From positions 210,543 through 274,542 of the forward strand of contig NZ_JBHTJH010000001.1 in assembly GCF_042675645.1 (NCBI RefSeq): a stretch of DNA of 64,000 bases, given 5' to 3'. Below are positions 1-8,072 of the stretch, one piece after another (positions within the stretch are counted from its first letter, which is position 1; each line of letters begins with the position of its first letter). A model generated the notes under the pieces. The model made no database searches, was not told where the DNA came from, and saw only the letters and a list, made by a program, of their open reading frames with translations. This DNA is from Sungkyunkwania multivorans. Lineage in GTDB: Bacteria; Bacteroidota; Bacteroidia; Flavobacteriales; Flavobacteriaceae. Made by a program: the position numbers and the translations under genes.

Positions 1-463
1 GACCACTTCCATCGATAAATGCCTGTGCAGGGATATTAAAGACAGAAGAGAGGCTATATAGATAGGCCGGTGCTTGAACAACACAGATACCTATGGTTAA
101 CCAACGTGTGATTTGAGTTATTTTCTTTCTACCACTTTCTCCCTCTTTTTGCAACTTCTGTAAGTAAGGGATAGCAATTCCCATCAATTGGACCACAATA
201 GATGCTGAGATATAGGGCATGATCCCCAATGCAAATACGGAGGCATTTGCAAACGCTCCGCCTGTAAATGCGTTAAGAATCCCTAGAAGCCCGTTCCCTT
301 GTGCTCTACTGGTTAATTCTGCCAGTTGTGTGGAGTCGATTCCTGGGAGTACCACTTGGGCTCCAAAGCGATATACCAACAAGAATCCCAGGGTTACCAG
401 GATTCTGTTACGTAATTCTTCGATCTTCCAAATATTGCTAAGTGTTTCGAAAAATTTCTTCAT
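1..463 (-). CDS. secY: Protein translocase subunit SecY (N-terminal part, cut by window edge)
   Basis: SecY is the channel-forming subunit of the SecYEG inner-membrane translocon. About 154 N-terminal residues are visible, starting MKKFFETLSNIWKIEELRNR; the rest lies before base 1. The first membrane helix (LVTLGFLLVYRFGA), the following GIDSTQL region and the second helix (LGIMPYISASIVVQLMGIAI) match the family. The ATG at 463 follows rplO by 13 nt, so it is the last visible gene of the S10/spc operon, in the usual position after L15. Partial only because of the window boundary; no internal stop seen. Confidence 0.95.
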   Translation of the reverse strand, partial: MKKFFETLSNIWKIEELRNRILVTLGFLLVYRFGAQVVLPGIDSTQLAELTSRAQGNGLLGILNAFTGGAFANASVFALGIMPYISASIVVQLMGIAIPYLQKLQKEGESGRKKITQITRWLTIGICVVQAPAYLYSLSSVFNIPAQAFIDGSG

Positions 464-476
464 TTGAAATAATGAG

Positions 477-929
477 TTATAAAGTTACTGCTTCTCCACC
501 AGCTGCCTCTATCGCTGCTTTTGCAGTTGCAGTAAATTTATGTACAGTTACATTTAATTTTGACTTGAGCTCTCCTCTACCTAATATTTTCACCATATCG
601 TTTTTGCTCACCACACCTGCAGCAACCAAATTTTCAACAGTAACTGTATCGGTGATCTTTCCGTCATCTACCAATTGCTGAAGCCTGTCTAGATTAACAC
701 CCGCATATTCTTTGCGATTGATGTTGGTGAATCCGAACTTAGGCACACGTCTTTGAAGTGGCATTTGTCCACCTTCAAAACCAATCTTCTTCGAATAACC
801 AGAACGAGATTTTGCTCCTTTGTGACCACGTGTTGCTGTGCCCCCTTTTCCAGAACCTTGTCCTCTACCTATTCTTTTCTTGTCTTGGTGCGTTGAGCCT
901 TCAGCTGGTCTTAAGTTACTTAGATCCAT
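477..929 (-). CDS. rplO: 50S ribosomal protein L15
   Basis: L15 is a late-assembly protein of the large subunit. The 150-residue product has the expected Gly/Arg/Lys-rich N-terminus (GRGQGSGKGGTATRGHKG at about residues 21-38), which threads into 23S rRNA, and a compact C-terminal domain ending in AAGGEAVTL. Length is normal for the family. It lies between rpmD and secY, as in the canonical spc operon. Confidence 0.97.
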   Translation of the reverse strand: MDLSNLRPAEGSTHQDKKRIGRGQGSGKGGTATRGHKGAKSRSGYSKKIGFEGGQMPLQRRVPKFGFTNINRKEYAGVNLDRLQQLVDDGKITDTVTVENLVAAGVVSKNDMVKILGRGELKSKLNVTVHKFTATAKAAIEAAGGEAVTL

Positions 930-942
930 TTTACTTTATTGT

Positions 943-1122
943 TTAAGCTTCTTCTACAGAAACTAAGTGTTGAACTTTCTTTACCATACCAAGGATAGTT
1001 GGTGAAGCATCGTGCTCTACCGTATGTCCTATCTTACGTAAGCCAAGTGCATCTAAAGTGCGCTTTTGGTCCAATGGACGCTTGATCTTACTTTTTACTT
1101 GTGTTACTTTGATCTTTGCCAT
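943..1122 (-). CDS. rpmD: 50S ribosomal protein L30
   Basis: A 59-residue gene reading MAKIKVTQVKSKIKRPLDQK at its start and ending VKKVQHLVSVEEA. It has the L30 pattern: a short beta strand with VTQVKS, then R-TLDALGLRKIGHTVEHD and an IxGMVxKVxHLV helix-strand. It starts at the ATG at 1122 and stops at 943-945. It fills the gap between rpsE and rplO, exactly where L30 sits in the spc operon. L30 is a small surface protein of the 50S subunit. Confidence 0.95.
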   Translation of the reverse strand: MAKIKVTQVKSKIKRPLDQKRTLDALGLRKIGHTVEHDASPTILGMVKKVQHLVSVEEA

Positions 1123-1135
1123 CGTTATCCTTGAT

Positions 1136-1660
1136 TTATCCTTTAAAAACTTTTTCTAAGGAGATTCCTCTCTGACGAGCAATAGTTCTAGGGTCTCTCA
1201 ATTGCAACAAGGCGTCAAAAGTTGCCTTTACCACATTGTGAGGGTTTGAAGAACCTTGAGATTTTGAAAGTACATCGTGTACTCCAACAGCCTCCAATAC
1301 CGCACGTACGGCTCCACCAGCAATCACCCCTGTACCATGCGACGCAGGCTGGATATAAACTCTAGCGCCACCATATTTTCCTTTTTGCTCGTGTGGTAAC
1401 GTACCTTTATAGATAGGAATGCGCACTAAATTCTTCTTTGCATCTTCTACCGCCTTAGAGATCGCCTCAGAAACTTCTTTTGATTTTCCAAGACCATGAC
1501 CTACAACGCCATTCTCGTCTCCAACAACAACGATCGCAGAGAAACCGAATGCTCTACCTCCTTTGGTTACTTTTGTTACTCTTTGAACGCCAACCAATCG
1601 ATCTTTTAATTCAAGACCGCTAGGTTTTACTAATTCTGCATTTTTGTATTTCTGATACAT
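1136..1660 (-). CDS. rpsE: 30S ribosomal protein S5
   Basis: S5 contributes to decoding accuracy and the mRNA entry channel of the small subunit. The 174-residue protein shows the S5 double-stranded RNA-binding signature GGRAFGFSAIVVVGDENG followed by GHGLGKSKEV (about residues 35-62) and the C-terminal domain with HGTGVIAGGAVRAVLEAVG. Size and motif order are normal. It lies 6 nt downstream of rplR and 13 nt upstream of rpmD. Confidence 0.97.
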   Translation of the reverse strand: MYQKYKNAELVKPSGLELKDRLVGVQRVTKVTKGGRAFGFSAIVVVGDENGVVGHGLGKSKEVSEAISKAVEDAKKNLVRIPIYKGTLPHEQKGKYGGARVYIQPASHGTGVIAGGAVRAVLEAVGVHDVLSKSQGSSNPHNVVKATFDALLQLRDPRTIARQRGISLEKVFKG

Positions 1661-1666
1661 GATTTC

Positions 1667-2020
1667 TTAGAATTTTAGTCCTGCTTCTCTAGCACTTTCC
1701 GCTAATGATTTTACTCTTCCGTGATACAGATATCCACCTCTATCGAAAGAGATAGTATCGATTCCAGCCTTTAAAGCCTTCTCTGCAATTGCCTTACCTA
1801 CGGCAGCAGCAATTTCGGATTTGGTGCCTTTAGCAGCAATATCTTTGTCTCTAGAAGAAGCTGCAGCGATGGTCACACCAGCTACATCATCTACCAATTG
1901 AGCATATATCTCCTTATTACTTCTAAATACAGATAATCTAGGTCTTTGCGCGGTACCAGAAACCACTTTTCTGATGCGGTTTCTAATCCTTTGTCTTCTC
2001 TCAGTCTTTGATAATGCCAT
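1667..2020 (-). CDS. rplR: 50S ribosomal protein L18
   Basis: L18 binds 5S rRNA in the central protuberance of the large subunit. The 117 residues include the basic N-terminus (RRQRIRNRIRKVV), the RLSVFRSNKEIYAQLVDD strand and the GGYLYHGRVKSLAESAREAG C-terminus, all typical. Its place between rplF and rpsE matches the spc operon order. Confidence 0.97.
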   Translation of the reverse strand: MALSKTERRQRIRNRIRKVVSGTAQRPRLSVFRSNKEIYAQLVDDVAGVTIAAASSRDKDIAAKGTKSEIAAAVGKAIAEKALKAGIDTISFDRGGYLYHGRVKSLAESAREAGLKF

Positions 2021-2031
2021 AATGCTATATA

Positions 2032-2574
2032 TTAAGCTGATTTACCTGCTTTTCTTCTAATTTGCTCTCCAACAAACTTGATTCCTTTTCCTTTGTAAGG
2101 TTCTGGCTTACGGAAACTACGGATCTTAGCAGCAACTTGGCCTACCAATTGCTTGTCATGAGAAGTTAACTTAACGAGTGGGTTTTTCCCTTTCTCTGAT
2201 ACAGTCTCTATTTTTACCTCTGGGGCTATATCCATAACGATGTTATGTGAAAACCCAAGAGCTAGGTCTAGTTTCTGACCTTGGTTGCTGGCTCTGTACC
2301 CAACTCCAACCAATTCCAATTCTTTAGTAAACCCTTTGGAAACACCTTCGACCATATTGTTGATCAACGATCTGTAAAGACCATGCTTTGCGCGGTGGTC
2401 CTTATTTTCTGAAGAACGCTCTAAAACCAATTGTCCTTCTTCTTGTTTGATCTCGATGTCCTTTATTTCTTGAGACAGCTCTCCTAGCTTCCCCTTTACG
2501 GTAACTACGCCATCTTTGATGTCTACTGTAACTCCGTCAGGAATCACGATCGGACTTTTACCTATTCTTGACAT
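2032..2574 (-). CDS. rplF: 50S ribosomal protein L6
   Basis: L6 lies near the GTPase-associated centre of the 50S subunit. The 180-residue protein starts MSRIGKSPIVIPDGV and has the C-terminal rRNA-binding signature PEPYKGKGIKFVGEQIRRKAG at about residues 155-176. Two L6-type repeats fit the length. The gene lies 20 nt after rpsH and 11 nt before rplR. Confidence 0.97.
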   Translation of the reverse strand: MSRIGKSPIVIPDGVTVDIKDGVVTVKGKLGELSQEIKDIEIKQEEGQLVLERSSENKDHRAKHGLYRSLINNMVEGVSKGFTKELELVGVGYRASNQGQKLDLALGFSHNIVMDIAPEVKIETVSEKGKNPLVKLTSHDKQLVGQVAAKIRSFRKPEPYKGKGIKFVGEQIRRKAGKSA

Positions 2575-2594
2575 TTCTTCTTGTCTTTAACTTA

Positions 2595-2993
2595 TTAGTA
2601 AACGTAACATAAAACTTCGCCTCCAACATTCTCTGCCTGGGCTTGTTTACCTGTCATCACTCCTTTGGAGGTAGAAACTACTGCTACTCCAAGTCCGTTA
2701 AGAACCCTAGGAAGCTCTGCAGCACCGGCATACTGACGTAGACCAGGTGTGCTTACACGCTGGATCTTCTTGATAATAGGCTCTTTGGTAAGCTTGTCGT
2801 ACTTAAGTGCGATCTTGATGCTTCCTTGAACTGTATTGTCTTCAAACTTGTAACTAAGGATATATCCTTGGTCGAACAAGATCTTGGTGATCTCCTTCTT
2901 TAGTTTTGAAGCCGGAATCTCAACAACCCTGTGCCCTGCTCTGCTAGCGTTTCTGATTCTTGTTAAATAATCTGCTATTGGATCTGTGTACAT
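2595..2993 (-). CDS. rpsH: 30S ribosomal protein S8
   Basis: S8 nucleates assembly of the 30S central domain; in Enterobacteria it also represses the spc operon by binding its mRNA. The 132-residue protein has the N-terminal DPIADYLTRIRNA motif and the C-terminal signature GVAVVSTSKGVMTGKQA followed by GGEVLCYVY. It is separated from rpsN by 69 nt, the widest gap inside this operon. I see no clear terminator in that gap. Confidence 0.97.
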   Translation of the reverse strand: MYTDPIADYLTRIRNASRAGHRVVEIPASKLKKEITKILFDQGYILSYKFEDNTVQGSIKIALKYDKLTKEPIIKKIQRVSTPGLRQYAGAAELPRVLNGLGVAVVSTSKGVMTGKQAQAENVGGEVLCYVY

Positions 2994-3062
2994 TGTAATG
3001 TATTTGCGGTTTTGGTTTTCGATTCCAGTAAATTGGGACCGAACCTGAAACCAATTAAAAAT

Positions 3063-3332
3063 TTACCAACTTGCTTTTTTAACTCCAGGAATCAATCCTT
3101 TGTTGGCCATCTCTCTGAACATGACACGAGAGATACCGAATTGACGCATGTACCCTTTAGGTCTTCCCGTAAGCTTACATCTGTTGTGTGCACGGACAGG
3201 GGAAGCGTTCTTTGGAAGTTTCTGTAATGCTTCGTAATCTCCAGCTTCTTTTAATGCTTTACGCTTTTCAGCATACTTAGCAATCAATTTAGCTCTTTTG
3301 ACCTCACGGGCCTTCATTGATTCTTTAGCCAT
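3063..3332 (-). CDS. rpsN: 30S ribosomal protein S14, zinc-independent type
   Basis: S14 helps form the 30S head. The 89-residue product has the conserved block RCKLTGRPKGYMRQFGISR and C-terminus GLIPGVKKASW. It has one cysteine and no CxxC pairs, so it is the longer C-minus form that does not bind zinc. It lies 2 nt downstream of rplE. Confidence 0.96.
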   Translation of the reverse strand: MAKESMKAREVKRAKLIAKYAEKRKALKEAGDYEALQKLPKNASPVRAHNRCKLTGRPKGYMRQFGISRVMFREMANKGLIPGVKKASW

Positions 3333-3334
3333 CC

Positions 3335-3886
3335 TTAGTTCTTTTTAAAGGGTAATCCTAGTTCTGTTAATAATGATTTTGCCTCCTTATCGGTTTCAGC
3401 AGAAGTCACAAATGTGATATCCATACCAGAAATTCTGTTTACCTTATCGATATTGATCTCTGGGAAGATAATTTGCTCTGTGATACCTAGGTTGTAGTTG
3501 CCACGACCATCAAAACCATTGGCTTTGATACCAGAGAAATCTCTAACTCGTGGTAACGCTGAAGTAACCAAACGATCTAAGAATTCGTACATTCTTTCTC
3601 CTCGTAGGGTCACTTTTGCCCCAATAGGCATGCCTTTACGAAGTTTAAAGGAAGCGACGTCTTTCTTAGAGATCGTGGCTATGGCTTTTTGACCAGTGAT
3701 CATTGTTAACTCATCCACCGCATGGTCGATCAGTTTTTTATCGGCGACAGCGGCACCTACCCCTCTACTCAAAACGATCTTTTCGAGTTTTGGCACCATC
3801 ATTACATTTTTATAGCCGAATTCATCTGTAAGAGCAGTAACGATTCTGTCCTTGTACTCTTGCTTTAATCTTGGAACGTAAGCCAT
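3335..3886 (-). CDS. rplE: 50S ribosomal protein L5
   Basis: L5 binds 5S rRNA and contacts the P-site tRNA. The 183-residue protein starts MAYVPRLKQEYKDR and contains GYKNVMMVPKLEKIVLSRGVG, KLRKGMPIGAKVTLRGERMY and the RDFSGIKANGFDGRGNYNLG block, all family signatures. Two nt separate it from rplX upstream, suggesting tight translational coupling. Confidence 0.97.
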   Translation of the reverse strand: MAYVPRLKQEYKDRIVTALTDEFGYKNVMMVPKLEKIVLSRGVGAAVADKKLIDHAVDELTMITGQKAIATISKKDVASFKLRKGMPIGAKVTLRGERMYEFLDRLVTSALPRVRDFSGIKANGFDGRGNYNLGITEQIIFPEINIDKVNRISGMDITFVTSAETDKEAKSLLTELGLPFKKN

Positions 3887-3888
3887 AA

Positions 3889-4200
3889 CTAAATTACTTC
3901 ATTTGATTTTTTAGCAAATCTCACTTTCTTGTCTCCTTCCATTCTATAACCTACTCTTGTCGTTTCTCCTTTAGAGGTCAACAATGAAAGGTTAGATATT
4001 TGGATCGGAGCTTCTTTCTCGATAATACCACCTTGAGGATTTTGTGCACTTGGCTTAGCATGTTTCTTCACCATGTTCACACCCTCTACGATGGCCTTAT
4101 TCTTTTCGCGAAAAATACGGATCACCTTGCCTTCTGTACCTTTATGGTCTCCAGCGATCACTTTTACCGTATCTCCTGTTTTGATCTTTAGCTTTGTCAT
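3889..4200 (-). CDS. rplX: 50S ribosomal protein L24
   Basis: L24 is an assembly initiator of the 50S subunit near the exit tunnel. The 103-residue protein opens with a KOW motif (KTGDTVKVIAGDHKGTEGKV, about residues 7-26) and continues with VEGVNMVKKHAKP. It has normal length and lies between rplN and rplE. Confidence 0.97.
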   Translation of the reverse strand: MTKLKIKTGDTVKVIAGDHKGTEGKVIRIFREKNKAIVEGVNMVKKHAKPSAQNPQGGIIEKEAPIQISNLSLLTSKGETTRVGYRMEGDKKVRFAKKSNEVI

Positions 4201-4213
4201 CTTTGATAATGTA

Positions 4214-4582
4214 TTAAAGCACCTCTGGTGCCAATGATACGATCTTCATGAACTGCTTATCACGAAGTTCTCTAGCAACAGGACCAAACACACGGGTTCC
4301 TCTCATCTCTCCTGTTGGGTTCAAAAGAACACAAGCATTATCGTCGAAACGAATGTATGACCCATCTGGTCTTCTTACTTCTTTCTTGGTACGAACTACT
4401 ACTGCTGTAGACACTTGTCCTTTCTTAACGTTTCCGTTTGGAGTTGCATCTTTGACAGTGACAACGATCTTGTCACCAACAGAAGCGTATCTTCTTTTAG
4501 TACCTCCTAGAACACGGATGGTCAAAACTTCCTTTGCCCCTGTGTTGTCTGCTACTTTAAGTCTAGATTCTTGTTGTACCAT
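4214..4582 (-). CDS. rplN: 50S ribosomal protein L14
   Basis: L14 is at the subunit interface. The 122 residues begin MVQQESRLKVADNTGAKEVL and contain the signature RPDGSYIRFDDNACVLLN and GTRVFGPVARELR near the C-terminus. The gene starts 2 nt after the rpsQ stop, a spacing typical of coupled translation. Confidence 0.97.
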   Translation of the reverse strand: MVQQESRLKVADNTGAKEVLTIRVLGGTKRRYASVGDKIVVTVKDATPNGNVKKGQVSTAVVVRTKKEVRRPDGSYIRFDDNACVLLNPTGEMRGTRVFGPVARELRDKQFMKIVSLAPEVL

Positions 4583-4584
4583 GA

Positions 4585-4842
4585 TTACTTCGCTCTTTCA
4601 ATGATTTCTACCAATCTCCAACACTTGGACTTACTCAAAGGTCTTGTTTCCATGATCTTTACCGTATCGCCAATGTTGCAATCGTTTTGTTCGTCATGTG
4701 CGACATATTTCTTTGTCTTCAATACGAACTTACCGTACATAGGGTGCTTCACCTTTTTGACCTCAGAGACCACGATCGATTTCTGCATCTTGTTGCTGGT
4801 TACTACCCCTATTCTTTCTTTACGTAAATTTCTTTTTTCCAT
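4585..4842 (-). CDS. rpsQ: 30S ribosomal protein S17
   Basis: S17 is a primary 16S rRNA-binding protein with an OB fold. The 85 residues include RIGVVTSNKMQKSIVV, HPMYGKFVLKTKKYVAHDE and GDTVKIMETRPLSKSKCWRL, matching the family in order and length. It lies between rpmC and rplN. Confidence 0.97.
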   Translation of the reverse strand: MEKRNLRKERIGVVTSNKMQKSIVVSEVKKVKHPMYGKFVLKTKKYVAHDEQNDCNIGDTVKIMETRPLSKSKCWRLVEIIERAK

Positions 4843-4859
4843 CTTTAGCAGGAATCAAA

Positions 4860-5051
4860 TTATTGCGCTGATCTAGCGGTTATCTCAGTTGCGATTCGCG
4901 CCACGGTCTTTCTTACAACTCTCAGTTGCATTGGATTCTCAAGTGGCGTGATAGCATGAGCCATTTTTAGATCGGCATAGTTCTTTTTGAACTCACCAAG
5001 CTTTTCTTGAAGCTCGGCAGTAGATAATTGTTTAATTTCTGACTGTTTCAT
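4860..5051 (-). CDS. rpmC: 50S ribosomal protein L29
   Basis: L29 is a two-helix protein near the polypeptide exit tunnel, next to L23. The 63-residue product reads KQLSTAELQEKLGEFKKNY and then the ITPLENPMQLRVVRKTVARI helix. Its length and place after rplP are canonical. Confidence 0.96.
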   Translation of the reverse strand: MKQSEIKQLSTAELQEKLGEFKKNYADLKMAHAITPLENPMQLRVVRKTVARIATEITARSAQ

Positions 5052-5062
5052 AACTTCTTAGT

Positions 5063-5482
5063 TTAAGCTTCGAAATCTCGAGCCATGACAAACTTGGTTT
5101 TAACTGGAAGTTTTTGAGCGGCCAAACGCAATGCTTCTTTAGCTACGTCTAATGGCACACCACCAACTTCGAACATAATTCTGCCAGGTTTAACTACAGC
5201 TGCCCAATATTCTGGAGCACCTTTACCTTTACCCATACGTACTTCCAATGGCTTTTTAGTGATAGGCTTGTCTGGAAAGATCTTGATCCATAGTTGTCCT
5301 TCTCTCTTCATGTAACGAGTAGCTGCGATACGCGCTGCTTCGATCTGACGAGAAGTGATGAAACTCGAATCTAAAGATTTGATCCCGAACATTCCGTTAG
5401 AGAGCTGATGCCCTCTTTGGGAGTTACCTTTCATGCGCCCCTTCTGTACCTTGCGATATTTCGTTCTTTTAGGCTGTAACAT
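5063..5482 (-). CDS. rplP: 50S ribosomal protein L16
   Basis: L16 organises the A-site side of the peptidyl-transferase region. The 139-residue protein starts MLQPKRTKYRKVQKGRMKGN and contains RQIEAARIAATRYMKREGQL and the MGKGKGAPEYWAAVVKPGRI signature. Position between rpsC and rpmC is canonical. Confidence 0.97.
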   Translation of the reverse strand: MLQPKRTKYRKVQKGRMKGNSQRGHQLSNGMFGIKSLDSSFITSRQIEAARIAATRYMKREGQLWIKIFPDKPITKKPLEVRMGKGKGAPEYWAAVVKPGRIMFEVGGVPLDVAKEALRLAAQKLPVKTKFVMARDFEA

Positions 5483-5502
5483 TTTTCTTTTACTTTAAAA
5501 AA

Positions 5503-6222
5503 TTACTTTTTACGACGTGCCTTTGGCTTTCCTCCTCGGTCTCCACCTTTTCCACCAGACTTCTTGCCCATTCCAACTAGCGGAGAGAGTTCTCTTTTAC
5601 CGTAGACTTCGCCTTTCATGATCCATACTTTGATACCCAATCTACCATAAGTAGTATGAGCCTCGTGCAAAGCATAGTCAATATCAGCTCTAAATGTCGA
5701 TAATGGGATGCGACCATCTTTATAAGACTCTGAACGTGCCATTTCAGCACCATTCAAACGTCCTGAGATCTGAATTTTTATCCCCTCACAGTTCATACGC
5801 ATTGCAGCCGCAATAGCCATTTTGATCGCACGACGATAGCTGATCCTGCTTTCGATTTGTCGGGCAATACTGGCGGCTACGAGATTAGCGTCTAACTCAG
5901 GTCTCTTGATCTCAAAGATATTGATCTGCACCTCTTTGTTGGTGATCTTCTTAAGCTCCTCTTTTAGCTTGTCTACCTCCTGTCCGCCTTTTCCAATAAT
6001 AATACCGGGTCTTGCGGTGGTGATAGTAACGGTTACAAGCTTCAAGGTGCGCTCGATGATCACACGTGACACACTAGCTTTCGATAGACGTGCATGGACG
6101 TACTTGCGAATCTTGTCATCTTCGGCAAGTTTATCTCCATAGTCATTACCTCCGTACCAGTTGGATTCCCATCCTCTGATGATACCAAGGCGATTTCCGA
6201 TCGGATTTGTCTTCTGTCCCAT
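5503..6222 (-). CDS. rpsC: 30S ribosomal protein S3
   Basis: S3 lines the mRNA entry pore. The 239-residue protein starts MGQKTNPIGNRLGIIRGW and has a KH RNA-binding domain with the loop GIIIGKGGQEVDKL (about residues 74-87), then the C-terminal domain LNGAEMARSESYKDGRIPLS. The tail from about residue 215 is a Gly/Lys/Arg-rich basic extension, common in Bacteroidetes S3. Confidence 0.97.
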   Translation of the reverse strand: MGQKTNPIGNRLGIIRGWESNWYGGNDYGDKLAEDDKIRKYVHARLSKASVSRVIIERTLKLVTVTITTARPGIIIGKGGQEVDKLKEELKKITNKEVQINIFEIKRPELDANLVAASIARQIESRISYRRAIKMAIAAAMRMNCEGIKIQISGRLNGAEMARSESYKDGRIPLSTFRADIDYALHEAHTTYGRLGIKVWIMKGEVYGKRELSPLVGMGKKSGGKGGDRGGKPKARRKK

Positions 6223-6229
6223 GTCTTAC

Positions 6230-6637
6230 TTAGCTTTGTGTGTTATCTTTTGCTCCCAACACGATCGTTACGTGGTTGGAGCGTTTTCTAATTCTATGTG
6301 CGCGACCCTGTGGTGCTGGACGTAGTCTTTTTAACATACTTCCACCATCAACTCGGATCTCCTTTACAAATAGTTCTGCCTCCTCAATGCTTGCCTCTTC
6401 GTTCTTCGCTTGCCAGTTAGCGATCGCCGACAGCAAAAGTTTCTCTAAACGACGTGAAGCTTCTTTGGTGCTGAACTTCAAAATAGCAAGCGCATGCTCC
6501 ACCTTTTGACCTCTGATCTGGTCTGCGACCAATCGCATCTTTCTAGGTGAAGTAGGGCAGTTATTCAACTTTGCAAACGCAACAGACTTCTTAGCCTCCT
6601 TAATTTGCTCTGCTCTTTCTCTTTTACGAACTCCCAT
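6230..6637 (-). CDS. rplV: 50S ribosomal protein L22
   Basis: L22 lines the exit tunnel through a long beta hairpin. The 135 residues include the N-terminal NCPTSPRKMRLVADQIRG block and the hairpin/C-terminal signature GGSMLKRLRPAPQGRAHRIR. Length is slightly above the family minimum because of a basic N-terminal extension (MGVRKRERAEQIKEAKK), common in this phylum. Confidence 0.97.
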   Translation of the reverse strand: MGVRKRERAEQIKEAKKSVAFAKLNNCPTSPRKMRLVADQIRGQKVEHALAILKFSTKEASRRLEKLLLSAIANWQAKNEEASIEEAELFVKEIRVDGGSMLKRLRPAPQGRAHRIRKRSNHVTIVLGAKDNTQS

Positions 6638-6646
6638 AGCTACTTA

Positions 6647-6925
6647 TTATTTTTTTCCTTTATTTTTTGCACCAGCGTGTCCACGGAATGAACGTGTTGG
6701 TGAAAATTCTCCTAATTTATGACCTACCATGTTCTCTGTGACATAGACTGGTACAAACTGACGACCGTTGTGTACAGCGATTGTTTGCCCGATAAAGTCT
6801 GGAGTGATCATCGAAGCTCGAGACCATGTTTTGATCACAGTCTTCTTGCCAGATTCTACATTTGCCTGAACTTTCTTCTCTAGGCTATAGTGTACGTATG
6901 GTCCTTTTTTTAGTGAACGTGCCAT
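6647..6925 (-). CDS. rpsS: 30S ribosomal protein S19
   Basis: S19 pairs with S13 in the 30S head. The 92-residue protein begins MARSLKKGPYVHYSLEKKV and contains TWSRASMITPDFIGQTIAVH and GHKLGEFSPTRSFRGH, the S19 signature. It lies between rplB and rplV. Confidence 0.97.
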   Translation of the reverse strand: MARSLKKGPYVHYSLEKKVQANVESGKKTVIKTWSRASMITPDFIGQTIAVHNGRQFVPVYVTENMVGHKLGEFSPTRSFRGHAGAKNKGKK

Positions 6926-6935
6926 TTCTTTCCTT

Positions 6936-7760
6936 TTATTTCTTTCTACGTTCTACAATATACTTGTTGCTCGCCTTGGTCTTCGATCTCGTACGATACC
7001 CTTTTGCAGGCAATCCTTTTCTTGATCTTGGGTGACCTCCTGAAGATTTCCCTTCACCACCACCCATTGGGTGATCGACCGGGTTCATCACTACAGGTCT
7101 AGTTCTTGGTCTGCGACCTAACCAACGGCTTCTACCCGCCTTTCCAGAAACCAGCAACTGGTGATCTGAGTTGGACACGGCACCGATGGTCGCCAAACAA
7201 TTCACTAGTATTAATCTGGTCTCGCCAGACGGCAATTTGATCGTAGCATACTTCCCATCTCTTGCCATCAACTGAGCGAAAGCTCCAGCACTACGAGCCA
7301 TAACAGCTCCTTGACCTGGACGTAACTCAATACAAGAAATGATCGTACCTAGTGGAATAGCACTCAGTGGCAAAGCATTACCGATCTCCGGCTCTACCTC
7401 TTCCCCTGAAACAACGTTTTGCCCAACTTGTAGTCCATTTTGAGCAACGATATATCGCTTTTCACCGTCTTTGTACTGAACCAGCGCAATAAACGCTGTT
7501 CTGTTTGGATCGTACTCGATCGTTAATACTTCAGCTGGATCGTTAAAACGATTACGCTTGAAGTCGATGATACGATACCTTCTCTTATGACCACCACCTT
7601 TGTAGCGCATGGTCATCTTACCTTGACTGTTTCTACCACCAGACCTTTTTTTCGGAGCAAGCAAGCTTTTCTCCGGCTTATCAGTAGTGATCGCGTCAAA
7701 TCCGTTCACTACTCTAAAACGCTGCCCTGGTGTAATTGGCTTTAATTTTCTTACTGACAT
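6936..7760 (-). CDS. rplB: 50S ribosomal protein L2
   Basis: L2 is a primary 23S rRNA-binding protein needed for subunit joining and peptidyl transfer. The 274-residue product has the OB and SH3-like domains and the C-terminal signature with the functionally essential histidine (VVMNPVDHPMGGGEGKS, about residues 223-239). Length is typical. Confidence 0.97.
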   Translation of the reverse strand: MSVRKLKPITPGQRFRVVNGFDAITTDKPEKSLLAPKKRSGGRNSQGKMTMRYKGGGHKRRYRIIDFKRNRFNDPAEVLTIEYDPNRTAFIALVQYKDGEKRYIVAQNGLQVGQNVVSGEEVEPEIGNALPLSAIPLGTIISCIELRPGQGAVMARSAGAFAQLMARDGKYATIKLPSGETRLILVNCLATIGAVSNSDHQLLVSGKAGRSRWLGRRPRTRPVVMNPVDHPMGGGEGKSSGGHPRSRKGLPAKGYRTRSKTKASNKYIVERRKK

Positions 7761-7774
7761 TTTCGCCTTTTTAC

Positions 7775-8065
7775 TTAGATATTGCTATAAAAATCTATGA
7801 TATCTCCTTCCGCTACTTGTACGATCGCTTTTTTGTATCCGCTCGTCTTACCTTGCTGAACACCAGTTCTCGTGTAACGTGTCTTTCTTTTGGGACCATA
7901 ATTCATTGTACGAACCTTTTCAACATTAACCCCGTAAGTTGCCTCAACGGCTTCCTTGATCTGGATCTTATTTGCTTTTGGATCTACAACGAACGCGTAG
8001 CGATTGAAATTCTCGCTATCTGCAGTCGCCTTTTCCGTAATAATAGGTTTTACTAAGATACTCAT
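7775..8065 (-). CDS. rplW: 50S ribosomal protein L23
   Basis: L23 sits at the tunnel exit and docks trigger factor and SRP. The 96-residue product reads SILVKPIITEKATADSENFN and contains FVVDPKANKIQIKEAVEATY, both family hallmarks. It lies between rplD and rplB with short gaps. Confidence 0.97.
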   Translation of the reverse strand: MSILVKPIITEKATADSENFNRYAFVVDPKANKIQIKEAVEATYGVNVEKVRTMNYGPKRKTRYTRTGVQQGKTSGYKKAIVQVAEGDIIDFYSNI

Positions 8066-8072
8066 CGGGTTA